Counted from the stretch's first letter, positions 7,428 through 16,348 are shown. The stretch is 64,000 nucleotides of DNA from Chitinophagaceae bacterium LGM1 (GCA_018604165.1 CP075895.1:930001-994000), one strand, 5' to 3'. Made by a program: numbers and translations. The notes: generated by a model not told the origin, from the sequence alone.

Positions 7428-9908
7428 CTAACTAGTCCCTCCTCCAATTGCAGGTGGCAGCACCACAGATGGCAATATCACAGGAGTTCTAATAGAGTCT
7501 ATAATGACCAAATAGTTCCCTATATGTGCTAATAGCTCATTTAGAGCAGAACTTGCTTCTTTATCTGCATGTAAAAAGTTTGCGTAATTACAGTACTTAA
7601 ACACTTTTTCTATATTATCTAAATCCGAGTCTGAGAGCCTTCTAATCTTACTTTGAGTATCCTTAAGGTTAGTAGTTATAACAGAAAAGTTATCATCCTT
7701 ATTCCACATTAAAAGTTCATTTTTTATAAATCTTTCTACAGACAATCTTAAAAGATGCCCATAGCGTAAGGCACATTCTTCAAGGTTTAACGTCCCAGCC
7801 ATAGCAGAAGCCATTAAACCAGTATGGCAATTTTTTAGATCATTGTGTAAATCATAATCTCTAGCAGCATCAAAAAATATAAATGATCCCCCAAATGCAG
7901 GCACATTCTTTAATATTCCAAACTTATTAGGATTTGGATTTTCTTTTTTAGATAAATATTTAGAAAAAAGGGGATGGTGTGTAAACACAAAAACTTGCGA
8001 ATAGGCTGGAACTTGCTCGAAAATTACATCTGACAGTATTTTTAGATTTGCGGCATCCAAGCTAGTTATTGGATCATCAAATAATAATACTTTATTTGCT
8101 TTATCTGCAACATTCTCGTTTATGGCAAAGAAAAAAGCCAACGAAATTAATTGTCTCTCTCCTTCTGAAAGACCAGCCTTAATATTTCTTTCTTGACCAT
8201 TTGCATCCATAATCTTAAATGCAAAAGGTATATCAACAGTGGCATTAGTGACCCTATGAGGTTGAAGGGTAAACGAAAGATTAAATCTTCCAAGAAAGTG
8301 CATCATTTTATCCAACACAAGCGTTGGAGCATGAGTGTTAATATATGTTTCTAAATCTCTTTTGGCACTTGAATGTTCTTCTTTTAATGCTGCTTTCCTA
8401 GTTGCCAGATCGTTATATTCCGCTATTTTATTAAAAAGATCCTTTTCAAAGAATTGATAAGTAAAGTGTAAGTCAGATAATTGGGTTTGTTTTACTTCTA
8501 TTTCCTGAACAATTGTCTCAATGTTTGAATATTTGGCTTTAAATAATTCAAACTTTTCTGCAAATGATTGAATATACCTATTAGCCTCATTTAAAGCACT
8601 AGTCATATTCACAAAATGCTCTTCAATTGCTTTATGCAATTGCATATAACTTGGAGTAGAATTATCAAGTTTTTTTAGCTCTTCCAATGCTAATTCTAGG
8701 GTTACAAGTTCTTCAGGATAAAGTGAGATTTGAACTAACTTATCATTAATATTTTTACGTTCCGTAAAAAATGTGAGGTTTTCATTTTCTGACTTTTCTT
8801 CTGAACCTGGTACTTTTTCAAAAAATACTTTAGAAAACTCATAATCGATCCACACTTTTTGAATGCTGTCCATTGTCTGATTGAAAACAATAGGTAGGTT
8901 GCGCGCTTCATCAACTAATGACTTTAATTGAGCTTTTAGAGCGTTGATATCATCAATAAATCTTTCCTTTTGCTGTTTATACTCTTGATTAAAGAAACTA
9001 TTATAAGCAGCTATTACGTCATCCTGACCTTGTAGCGACTGTAAGCAGAATGGACAATTATCTTTTTGATCTGCATCTAATATTTGTAGCCCTTTCTCAA
9101 TGAAATCTTTGTGCTTTTGTATATGTAGTGTAATTTGTTCAGAAGCTTTTAGAACTGTTTCATTTTCTATTTTCCTTTTGAAGATTTCCTCCAGGCTACT
9201 AATAGCGGGAACGCTGACATTTAAAGAAATACTGCTTGGTGTAGTTATTGTTGATACAGCAACAGTTTGTGTCCTACGAACTTTTAGCTCCTCAATTGTA
9301 TCATTTGTGTTTTTATAATTGTCAACATTAGTTCTTCTAAACTGATTTCTTTGCTCATCATTCTGACCCTTTATTTGCGCGTATATTTCTAAGTCCTGAG
9401 GAAGAAATGATTGGTTTAATTTAGTATAGTTTGCTGTTTCAAAATCATCAAGTGCTTGTTTCTTAATTTCTTCAGTGCCTTTCTTTGTGATTGCTTCAGC
9501 ATCTAATTCGACCAAAAGTTTACCAGCATTCTGGCTATGCTTATTTCTCTCGTTACTTCTTTCTCCATTAGTATGGACATTATCATCTATGAAGTTTTGG
9601 TCGAAAAAAAGAATAGAGTTTTGAGGGAGATAGTTATTCCAACTCGTACCATTATAAGTATGTATATTACTGTCGATCTTTAACTCAACGGAGGTAGGCT
9701 TACTACATAAATCACTAAATGGAGTATGCTTAGTTATGTCTTTTAAGATTTCTGATATCGAACTCTTACCGCATCCGTTTTCGCCAAATAACAAATTGAA
9801 GGGATTAAAAGACTGCTCACTTCCGTCGGCAGCCTTGCAGAAATCAGACCATTTGAAGTCATGAAAAGACTTATAACCTACAATTTTACTTATCTTCTTG
9901 ATTTTCAT
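7428..9908 (-). CDS. RloC/AAA_13-like zinc-hook ATPase, probable defence protein
   Basis: 826 residues. Walker A 'GENGCGKSS' at about residues 42-50; long coiled coils interrupted by the zinc-hook motif 'CPFC' near residue 288; ABC-type signature 'GLSEGERQLISLAFFF' near 580; Walker B 'LLFDDPITSLD' near 608; switch His in 'FTHH' near 640. This SMC/Rad50-like architecture is typical of RloC and related AAA_13 proteins, several of which are anticodon nucleases or DNA-damage-sensing defence factors. The last 180 residues are helical, with 'ANFLHADKE', but I cannot identify the RloC nuclease motif, so nuclease activity is unproven. It is divergent from the HEPN gene at 10027. Confidence 0.7.
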   Translation of the reverse strand: MKIKKISKIVGYKSFHDFKWSDFCKAADGSEQSFNPFNLLFGENGCGKSSISEILKDITKHTPFSDLCSKPTSVELKIDSNIHTYNGTSWNNYLPQNSILFFDQNFIDDNVHTNGERSNERNKHSQNAGKLLVELDAEAITKKGTEEIKKQALDDFETANYTKLNQSFLPQDLEIYAQIKGQNDEQRNQFRRTNVDNYKNTNDTIEELKVRRTQTVAVSTITTPSSISLNVSVPAISSLEEIFKRKIENETVLKASEQITLHIQKHKDFIEKGLQILDADQKDNCPFCLQSLQGQDDVIAAYNSFFNQEYKQQKERFIDDINALKAQLKSLVDEARNLPIVFNQTMDSIQKVWIDYEFSKVFFEKVPGSEEKSENENLTFFTERKNINDKLVQISLYPEELVTLELALEELKKLDNSTPSYMQLHKAIEEHFVNMTSALNEANRYIQSFAEKFELFKAKYSNIETIVQEIEVKQTQLSDLHFTYQFFEKDLFNKIAEYNDLATRKAALKEEHSSAKRDLETYINTHAPTLVLDKMMHFLGRFNLSFTLQPHRVTNATVDIPFAFKIMDANGQERNIKAGLSEGERQLISLAFFFAINENVADKANKVLLFDDPITSLDAANLKILSDVIFEQVPAYSQVFVFTHHPLFSKYLSKKENPNPNKFGILKNVPAFGGSFIFFDAARDYDLHNDLKNCHTGLMASAMAGTLNLEECALRYGHLLRLSVERFIKNELLMWNKDDNFSVITTNLKDTQSKIRRLSDSDLDNIEKVFKYCNYANFLHADKEASSALNELLAHIGNYLVIIDSIRTPVILPSVVLPPAIGGGTS

Positions 9909-9976
9909 AGGGATAAATTGACAATATTGCTAACTAAAACAAGATACGCTTTCGCATTAATAATTTCAATATTTCA

Positions 9977-10005
9977 TTGTGGAAATGCAATGCATTATAT
10001 ATTTG
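9977..10005 (+). promoter_or_regulatory. Promoter of the HEPN gene
   Basis: TATATTTG (9998-10005) matches the Bacteroidota -7 consensus TAnnTTTG. TTG at 9977-9979 lies 18 nt upstream, a suitable -33 position. The ATG follows 21 nt after the box. Confidence 0.55.
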
Positions 10006-10026
10006 TTTAGTATTTAAAGCAATAAC

Positions 10027-10809
10027 ATGAGTTTTACTAATGATCAAGTAGAGGCAGAAAGACTTAAAAACTTAATGACAAGTGCGGCTACCGATTTGGC
10101 AATATCAGAAAGCCACGATGCTGAGTATACACAATTAAGAAAATCATTACTAAGCAATGCCAAGACAAAAGCATTGCTGCCCAAATCTGTACTTACTTGT
10201 ACTACACTCAAGGAGTTTAAAAGAGAAATGCAATCGATATCAGGGACGTACCAAGGAAGACGCACATATATTAGGGAGGCATTTTCACCTTTACTAGTGT
10301 CATTCTTTAGTGAGGGGAGTATGACGGATGCTATTGCTGATATTGTTCAACAAGTAGATTATGGCGAGCTAAACTTGTTGCCGCAAGATATTCAGGATAA
10401 GGGGAGAGAAATGTCAGAAGTATATCTGTATTTGTATTGCATTGAAAACTCATTAAGAATCTTTATTGCTGAAATAATGTCCCGTGATAATGTTGTTATC
10501 CCTACTAAAGTGAAAGAAACAATCGCAAGGCTAAAAAACAATGAAGCTGAAAGTAAATATTTGCCAGTTCGTGGTGATAATGACCTATTCTATTGTGATT
10601 TTATCCAGTTGGCTTATATAATGGTTGCGAATTGGGGTGTTTTTGGACAGTATTTTCCCGAAAAAAATGAACACTGGTTGAAAGTAATGGTAAATGAGTT
10701 GTATAAAATAAGATGTTTAGTAGCTCATAACAGCTATGTCAGTGATCATGAAAGACAAAGCTTAAAAGTGTATTATAAGAATATTACGCTCCAACTAAAA
10801 ATAAAGTAA
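10027..10809 (+). CDS. HEPN domain protein, Swt1-like, probable defence RNase
   Basis: 260 residues. The C-terminal half (about 140-260) has 'YLYLYCIENSLRIFI' and ends with 'RCLVAHNSY'; Arg229-x4-His234 is the R-x4-6-H active-site motif of HEPN RNases, and the context fits the Swt1-type HEPN family. The N-terminal half contains 'YQGRRTYIREAFSPLL', also seen in abortive-infection-type proteins, of unknown role. It stands divergent to the zinc-hook ATPase with 118 nt between them, so a sensor/effector pairing is possible but not shown. Confidence 0.7.
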   Translation: MSFTNDQVEAERLKNLMTSAATDLAISESHDAEYTQLRKSLLSNAKTKALLPKSVLTCTTLKEFKREMQSISGTYQGRRTYIREAFSPLLVSFFSEGSMTDAIADIVQQVDYGELNLLPQDIQDKGREMSEVYLYLYCIENSLRIFIAEIMSRDNVVIPTKVKETIARLKNNEAESKYLPVRGDNDLFYCDFIQLAYIMVANWGVFGQYFPEKNEHWLKVMVNELYKIRCLVAHNSYVSDHERQSLKVYYKNITLQLKIK

Positions 10810-10831
10810 TGCTACGAAGGAGAAGTACCAA

Positions 10832-11467
10832 CTATATAGTAGTTCTTCTTTTCTTAAGCTTATCATATTGATCAACTAAGTGGTACAAGTAAGTTGTTAG
10901 CGCATCAAAAAAATCAATTGAATCTTTAGCATCTTGTTGAGTTACTATCTGCACATGAGAGTGCGCCCCATCATTTCCAATTAATCTAAGTTCGTTAGCC
11001 CAAGAATAAAAAGTGTCTTCCAATATTTTATTGTCATTGAGTTTTTTTAATTTTTCAGCAAGGTTTCCTTTAGCCTCTCCTTTGTCGACGCAAATTGCTT
11101 CGATACCCTTTCTACACATAATGACACAAGCATCATAAGCTTGAGCACGATAACATTTTATAGCTTCCTTATATGGATTAATAACTATTGCAGGGGCGTT
11201 TTTTAAAGCTACATTATCAGAGATGGGATAAAGTTGTATTTTATCGTTGGACCATGAATGTTCTTCAATATTTTGAAATTGCTCTTCCGTTAGTATCGGC
11301 CTTTCACAATTAAGACATTTACTTAAAATAATTGCTGTCCCTTCATTTTGTAATTCATCAGTATAAGTTACATTGTATGTATATGTAAATATCACACCAG
11401 TCTCTACGATTGAATTACATGTCGGACAATAGTTTGGTGTTTTATATTGTATCTTACTATCTGTCAT
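10832..11467 (-). CDS. DUF4145 domain protein with zinc ribbon
   Basis: The ATG at 11467 (MTDSKIQYKTPNYCPTCNS) is preferred over an upstream ATG at 11506, because the intervening residues are hydrophobic and not conserved-looking. CPTC and CLNC pairs near the N-terminus form a zinc ribbon. The C-terminal part 'YDACVIMCRKGIEAIC' followed by 'LRLIGNDGAHSH' is characteristic of DUF4145, a HEPN-like helical domain common in defence and restriction loci. It ends 23 bp from the convergent HEPN gene. Its molecular role is unknown. Confidence 0.7.
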   Translation of the reverse strand: MTDSKIQYKTPNYCPTCNSIVETGVIFTYTYNVTYTDELQNEGTAIILSKCLNCERPILTEEQFQNIEEHSWSNDKIQLYPISDNVALKNAPAIVINPYKEAIKCYRAQAYDACVIMCRKGIEAICVDKGEAKGNLAEKLKKLNDNKILEDTFYSWANELRLIGNDGAHSHVQIVTQQDAKDSIDFFDALTTYLYHLVDQYDKLKKRRTTI

Positions 11468-11552
11468 CTCAGAAGTTAATAGATAGAACAAAAGTACCCA
11501 ATACATTACTACATATTGGTCCTCTTAAATCCATACATAGTTTAAAAAATAG

Positions 11553-12485
11553 TTAAAGAGATTCTATTGCTGCAACCATATCTATCAAGTCCCAACTTCT
11601 TGGACCAACATTTGTATAAGCTTGTAAAACTTCACAAAGGTGACTAATGCCACCACCATATTGTTTCAAAGTTTCAGTACTTGTCCGTTCTGCTAGGTGT
11701 TCAGTAAAGCTGGTTCTCCAAATATGATTAAATGCTTTCGCTTTTTCTTTAAAAGCACCTACAGTTTCTGTTTGTAGCGTACCTTTTTTTATTTGTCTTG
11801 GCTGTAAAACTAGCCATGGAATATCAATTACTCCATCATGTGAAAATAGTTTGTTTTCTATGTCATTTCTCCATTTCTTATATAAGCCGTTTGTCTTAGT
11901 TTTACTATCTCCTGAGCTTGGTTTTTTAAAATCCTGAATGTAATTCTTGTCAACTGAAACCAATCCACCAGTTGTCTTCTTTTCTAAATAGTAAGCTTTA
12001 ACTATGCCCTCGCCAGCGAGTAGTTCTTTGGGAGAAATCCCTGCAATTTTCTTTATTGAGGTAATATCAGACGCTGTTTTGAGCGTAAGTACATTACCCT
12101 TGGAGATTACAACTTTTGGCACAATCATTTGGTAAAACATCACATGTGGCAATTTCATCTGCTTGTAATTGTGTAATAAGCACTCGTTTTGGATGTTAGT
12201 CGCTACTATCAGGGCTGTTTTAGGATCCTTTGCTAAAATATAGCAAGCGTCCGTAAACTGATATTTAATAATGTCATCAATACCATTAACGGACTCGTTG
12301 ATTGCACGGTGAAAACGAACGATATTGTTTAAAGTAATACCTGGACTTATCATACATCTTTGCGCAAATGCAATGAGGTCTGCGAAAATGACATAATATT
12401 CCTCCCAATTATCATTCCATTCAGTAGAGTTAACTGATAAGACATCTTTGTCCATTTGAGTGTTCGCTATTTCGATGAAATCCAT
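11553..12485 (-). CDS. Hypothetical protein, unknown family
   Basis: 310 residues, ATG to TAA, soluble, no signal peptide or membrane segment. The N-terminal 100 residues are helical; the middle is basic ('YLEKKTTGG' and 'SGDSKTKTNGLYKKWR'); the C-terminus is helical with 'EHLAERTSTETLKQYGGG'. I recognise no catalytic motif. It lies 86 nt upstream of the DUF4145 gene on the same strand, so the two may form a unit. Confidence 0.55.
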   Translation of the reverse strand: MDFIEIANTQMDKDVLSVNSTEWNDNWEEYYVIFADLIAFAQRCMISPGITLNNIVRFHRAINESVNGIDDIIKYQFTDACYILAKDPKTALIVATNIQNECLLHNYKQMKLPHVMFYQMIVPKVVISKGNVLTLKTASDITSIKKIAGISPKELLAGEGIVKAYYLEKKTTGGLVSVDKNYIQDFKKPSSGDSKTKTNGLYKKWRNDIENKLFSHDGVIDIPWLVLQPRQIKKGTLQTETVGAFKEKAKAFNHIWRTSFTEHLAERTSTETLKQYGGGISHLCEVLQAYTNVGPRSWDLIDMVAAIESL

Positions 12486-12658
12486 ATTATTATGCTTATC
12501 GCCTTTACACAGCTATATTTATTAATGATGAATATATATGTTTTTGCTTTGTAAGCCTACTATAGGGCAATTTTTTTCAAATCATCCACCTTATCGACTA
12601 TTTTACACGTCTTATTTCACAGTCTAAACACAACGGAGTTTGGCTTTAAAGATAAATT

Positions 12659-13240
12659 ATGGTAGCCAAGATAAACTACAACGATATTAAAGACTTAAAG
12701 CCAGAAGCAGCCTACTATTATATTAAAGGGATAAAGAAGGGACTGGTGACAGAGGTTGTGTTAAGGGACATTCTACATGAATGTGCACTTGACAAACAGG
12801 TTGCTGGCATGTCCTGGTGGGAGCTTTCGCCTCGTGGTGTTTATATGTTCTTTGATTCAGAAGACATTTGTAAGTATGTAGGGCAAACCCATAGGAGTTT
12901 TTATGACAGACTACTTACCCAATTTGACACTACGCATTATCCTGGCTTCGGGTGGAACTCCTTGTTAAGCATTTTAAGTTGTAAAAGGCTGAATAAGCCT
13001 CATGCGGAGATATGCGAAGAAGACCATGAGATAGACTTTGAAACGGTAGGTAACTACAAACTCTTATTGATCGAGGTTGATAGAATTGAGGAAATCACGC
13101 CTAAAAACATAGTGTGGATTGAAAAAGTGTTACTTAAGACTTATAGAGAAATGGAGGATGAGCAGTTGCTGAATGGCAATATCGGTTGGCTGGAAAGAGA
13201 CTGGTGGGGAATGACAATAAACGAAATCGTATACTCCTGA
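12659..13240 (+). CDS. GIY-YIG nuclease-like protein
   Basis: 193 residues. 'RGVYMFF' (Gly60-Val-Tyr62) and 'CKYVGQTHRSFYDRL' (Tyr73-Val-Gly75, Arg84) reproduce the GIY...YVG core with the catalytic Tyr and Arg. A Glu in 'IVWIEKVLLKTY' near residue 158 is placed like the family's metal-binding Glu. GIY-YIG domains cut DNA in repair, homing and restriction enzymes. The gene stops with TGA at 13238-13240, 10 nt before the TIR gene, so the two are almost certainly one operon. The first 50 residues are a helical extension of unknown role. Confidence 0.65.
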   Translation: MVAKINYNDIKDLKPEAAYYYIKGIKKGLVTEVVLRDILHECALDKQVAGMSWWELSPRGVYMFFDSEDICKYVGQTHRSFYDRLLTQFDTTHYPGFGWNSLLSILSCKRLNKPHAEICEEDHEIDFETVGNYKLLLIEVDRIEEITPKNIVWIEKVLLKTYREMEDEQLLNGNIGWLERDWWGMTINEIVYS

Positions 13241-13250
13241 TATAGCTTTT

Positions 13251-14324
13251 ATGGATAACCAAACAGAGACATACAAATACGAGATAGCATTCTCCCTATG
13301 CAAACAGGACGTACCGTTTGCAAGAGATCTGATTGCTCAATTAAACCCGAGCATCAATGTGTTCTTCTATGAGAATAATCAGGAGGAACTGATTGCTAAG
13401 TCGGGGCCTGAGGTCTTTGGACGGGTATTCAATAAGGAGGCAAGAATTGTAGTTATTCTATCTAGAAAGGAGTGGAGCGAGACCTACTACACGGACATTG
13501 AACGCAATGCCATCATAGACAGAACCTCGATACGAAATGAAGGTTATGACTTCCTTATGGTCATACCTATGGCACCAGGAGAAGTTCCCTCTTGGTACCC
13601 GAAAACTAAGATATATGCAGACCCTCAACACTGGTCTATAGATCGACTCGCCTCATTCGTAGAGTTTAAGTTAGCAGATGAAGGCGGCTTAATAAAAAAG
13701 CTGACGCTTGAAGACAGGTACAACAACCTGCAGCAGAGAGTTGCCGCAAAGAAATTACTGGTGCAAAGGCAATCATCTACAGAAGCCCTTCAAGCGGTAA
13801 GGAATGAGATAGATACCATAGATAAGATAGTCCAAAGCAAAATGGACGTATTCAATGACAATTTGCTTGGGTTAACAAGGAAGCAGTCATGGCCTCATCC
13901 ATTGCCAGGGGCTTACTTTAGTATAAGGGGCATTATACTCGAAGTGAAGGTAATTGCTCCTGATGAAACGTATCAAAAAATCGTCTTGTGCCAAGATTAC
14001 CTTTTGAGGGTAGCATTATATATATCGATGGGAGCACATAACGACCTCTGGAAGGAAATAGAGTCTAATCAGCCGTTCAAGGTAACTGAATATAGATTCC
14101 TGTATAACGGTGAGCAATTAGGATGGGCAGTTCCATTCATTTACGATAAACGCATACCCCAGCTCGACACGCAGGTACTATTTCGCCATAAAGAACCGAA
14201 CGTAATGCAAAATCCAATGAGGTATTATGACCTCAAAGACCCTGTAAGCAGCACAGAAATAATTGACGAGTGGTTCCAGCATTTACTGGGTTTTGGCACA
14301 GAAACCATTGAAAACTATATCTAA
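13251..14324 (+). CDS. TIR domain protein, probable defence NADase or signalling protein
   Basis: 357 residues. The first 140 form a TIR-like domain: 'YEIAFSLCKQDVPFARDL' as strand A and helix A, 'NVFFYE' as strand B, 'ARIVVILSRKEWSETYYT' as strand C, and 'TDIERNAI' with Glu84 where catalytic TIR NADases have Glu. A short coiled coil (about 150-205) links to a C-terminal beta-rich domain with no recognised family. TIR proteins in bacterial defence deplete NAD+ or make signal nucleotides. Pairing with the GIY-YIG gene 10 nt upstream suggests a two-gene system. Confidence 0.65.
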   Translation: MDNQTETYKYEIAFSLCKQDVPFARDLIAQLNPSINVFFYENNQEELIAKSGPEVFGRVFNKEARIVVILSRKEWSETYYTDIERNAIIDRTSIRNEGYDFLMVIPMAPGEVPSWYPKTKIYADPQHWSIDRLASFVEFKLADEGGLIKKLTLEDRYNNLQQRVAAKKLLVQRQSSTEALQAVRNEIDTIDKIVQSKMDVFNDNLLGLTRKQSWPHPLPGAYFSIRGIILEVKVIAPDETYQKIVLCQDYLLRVALYISMGAHNDLWKEIESNQPFKVTEYRFLYNGEQLGWAVPFIYDKRIPQLDTQVLFRHKEPNVMQNPMRYYDLKDPVSSTEIIDEWFQHLLGFGTETIENYI

Positions 14325-14643
14325 CAATGTGCACTACGAACATAATCCAGCATTTTAAATGAGAATTATGCAAGTGGGTAAAAAATGAATTACGTTTATA
14401 ATCAATGAGTTAAGCAGCTAATAGCCTCAAATCCTCCAAAATCTGGTTCGAAAAAAGTCCAATAGGGATCACAGAAATAAACGCCACTCAATTTTGAGTG
14501 GCGTTTGTTGTTGGATTGTAAATAAAAGCTAGCGGAATAACCAGACAAAAGCACTAAACAGCTATCATAAACTATGTCTTTAGGATGCTGAATTACATTC
14601 GTGTTAGTTTTATCAAATGACTGAAACTATTTTATACAATTCC
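14325..14643. other. Intergenic stretch at the right edge of the defence island
   Basis: About 320 nt without a convincing gene. It contains a GGTTCGAA sequence followed by TCCAATAGGGATCAC (about 14442-14472), vaguely like a tRNA 3' end but without a pairable stem, and the palindromic hairpin at 14479-14506. Core-like genes begin to its right, so this may be the island boundary. Confidence 0.35.
14479..14506. terminator. Perfect 12-bp-stem hairpin, copy 1
   Basis: AAACGCCACTCA and TGAGTGGCGTTT pair around ATTT. The hairpin and its flanks (14471-14508) match 17101-17138 at all but one of 38 positions. The T-rich tail on the plus strand suits a terminator for the TIR operon, although it lies 150 nt past its stop. 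Confidence 0.65.
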
Positions 14644-15048
14644 TCACATTATATCCTTAATACTCCTTTTTTCAAGAACTTTCAATGTGGCATCTCTAAC
14701 TTCTGAAAAGACTCTATTCAGATTACAACTCACCTCATCACAATCATCACATTGCTTGTAGAAATACAGGCTTACACACGGCAACATGGAAATAGGCCCG
14801 TCTATTATCCGTATAATTTTTGCGATACTTACGTTTTTTGGGTCTTGTGCAAAGTAATATCCACCGCCTTTACCTTTTTTACTATCCAATACCTCGTTCT
14901 TCCTTAGTTCTAATAGTATATTCTCCAAAAATTTCAGCGGTATATTTTTCTCTTCTGCTATTTCGGCTATTTGTACAGGACCTTCTTTGTACTTACTGCC
15001 TAAATAGCTTAATGCCTTTAATGCATATTTAGCTTTATTTGATAGCAT
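14644..15048 (-). CDS. Rrf2 family transcriptional regulator
   Basis: 134 residues. An N-terminal winged helix ('SNKAKYALKALSYLG', 'LKFLENILLELRKN' and the wing 'KGKGGGYYFA') is followed by a Cys-rich loop with 'PCVSLYFYKQCDDCDEVSC' and the usual 'EVRDATLKVLEKRSI' C-terminus. The Cys residues could bind an Fe-S cluster as in IscR/NsrR, or act as thiol sensors. It is divergent from the hydroxylase at 15128, with palindromes in the 79-nt gap, suggesting it controls both. Confidence 0.9.
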   Translation of the reverse strand: MLSNKAKYALKALSYLGSKYKEGPVQIAEIAEEKNIPLKFLENILLELRKNEVLDSKKGKGGGYYFAQDPKNVSIAKIIRIIDGPISMLPCVSLYFYKQCDDCDEVSCNLNRVFSEVRDATLKVLEKRSIKDIM

Positions 15049-15051
15049 AAT

Positions 15052-15066
15052 TTAGTAGTCTACTAA
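15052..15066. promoter_or_regulatory. Perfect palindrome, candidate Rrf2 operator
   Basis: TTAGTAG and CTACTAA flank one central T. It lies 4 nt upstream of the Rrf2 start codon in the divergent promoter region, as expected for autoregulation. Confidence 0.5.
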
Positions 15067-15078
15067 TTTGGTAGGATA

Positions 15079-15099
15079 AAATGTCCGATATATCTTTGG
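15079..15099. promoter_or_regulatory. Second inverted repeat in the Rrf2/hydroxylase gap
   Basis: TGTCC and GGACA flank an 11-nt centre containing the palindrome GATATATC. It lies about 30 nt before the hydroxylase start and may be a second operator. Confidence 0.35.
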
Positions 15100-15127
15100 A
15101 CAAATTAACGTTATAATAGCCAAAAGT

Positions 15128-16348
15128 ATGCACCTTAATATTATAGCCTTTGCCATACCGTTATTTGTAACGCTCATGTTAGTGGAGTATTTTCTTAGTA
15201 TATACTTTAAGAAGCCAGTATTTACATTTGCTGAGGCAATAGCCAATATTAATGTGGGTATTGCAGAACGCCTGTCTGATGTTTTTACAACAGGAATATT
15301 TTATTTTATATTCTCTTACATATATGAGCATTATAGGCTTTTTACACTGACTGGTGGTTGGTGGCAGTGGCTATGTCTCTTTATTTTTACCGACTTTATA
15401 TGGTATTGGTATCACCGGCTTGGTCATGAAGTGAATATACTATGGGCAGCGCACGTAGTTCATCATCAAAGCGATGATTTTAATTATACTGTTTCTGCAC
15501 GCATTACTGTTTTTCAATCGCTTGCCCGTGGTATATTCTGGTGTTTGCTGCCTTTGATTGGGTTTTCACCTTCTGCCACATATATCATGTTATTGGTGCA
15601 TGGTGCATACCCATTTTTTACACATACACAAATGATAGGCAAATTGGGCATACTTGAATATTTTTTTGTAACTCCATCGCATCATAGAGTTCATCATAGC
15701 AGTAACCCGGAATACCTTGATAAAAATTATGGTGATGTACTCATTATTTGGGATAAGCTATTCGGTACTTTTAGGGAAGAAAAAGCAATACCTGTTTATG
15801 GACTTACAAAGCCTTTGGAAAGCCATAGCTTTTTGTGGCAGCATTTTCATTTCCCGATGGAGATGTGGGTAGCTTTACGACGCAGTAATTCATTGGCTCA
15901 AAAACTAAGAATATTATTCGGAAAACCAGATGACATTGATCCTGCAATACGGCCATTTTTAGAAAAGAAACTGCTACGCAGGAACAGAAACATCAATTTA
16001 AACTCTTCACTTTCCCGTTATGTGATGCTTCAAACTATCATCATACTCATAGGATTATTCACTATTTTGTTATTTGAAAAATATATCAAACCAGAACATT
16101 TATTTGTCAGTTCTCTTTTTATCATTATTAGTTTAATATCATCTGGAGCCATGCTCGAACAGAAAAGGTGGATTTTCGAGTTGGATATTTTCCGCATCAT
16201 TTTCCTAATGTCTTATTGCTGGATGTTTTTAGGGAATGTACAATGGTTGTTAATTTTTGTACCCTTAGTTGGCGTTATATCTGTCTATTACAAAGTAATA
16301 AAAGCTTCTTATCACTCACTCTTTTTAAGTAGCTATGAACAAAACTAA
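15128..16348 (+). CDS. Sterol desaturase/fatty acid hydroxylase family membrane protein
   Basis: 406 residues with several transmembrane segments. Three His boxes, 'HRLGHE' near residue 95, 'HVVHHQS' near 111 and 'HHRVHHSS' near 185, bind the di-iron centre of the fatty acid hydroxylase superfamily. The 'EYLDKNYGDVLIIWDKLFGTF' type of segment (residues near 195-215) is typical of alkylglycerol-monooxygenase-like members. A C-terminal membrane domain of about 120 residues follows. The likely role is oxidation of membrane lipids. Regulation by the divergent Rrf2 gene is likely. Confidence 0.85.
   Translation: MHLNIIAFAIPLFVTLMLVEYFLSIYFKKPVFTFAEAIANINVGIAERLSDVFTTGIFYFIFSYIYEHYRLFTLTGGWWQWLCLFIFTDFIWYWYHRLGHEVNILWAAHVVHHQSDDFNYTVSARITVFQSLARGIFWCLLPLIGFSPSATYIMLLVHGAYPFFTHTQMIGKLGILEYFFVTPSHHRVHHSSNPEYLDKNYGDVLIIWDKLFGTFREEKAIPVYGLTKPLESHSFLWQHFHFPMEMWVALRRSNSLAQKLRILFGKPDDIDPAIRPFLEKKLLRRNRNINLNSSLSRYVMLQTIIILIGLFTILLFEKYIKPEHLFVSSLFIIISLISSGAMLEQKRWIFELDIFRIIFLMSYCWMFLGNVQWLLIFVPLVGVISVYYKVIKASYHSLFLSSYEQN

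Noticed and set aside
7428-10809. A PARIS (AriA/AriB) system
   Set aside because: The partner gene is a HEPN protein, not a TOPRIM AriB, and the ATPase has a zinc hook and AAA_13-like layout.
14442-14472. A tRNA 3' end or right attachment site
   Set aside because: GGTTCGAA is present, but the following bases do not pair into a T-stem or acceptor, and the sequence does not match 1881-1905.
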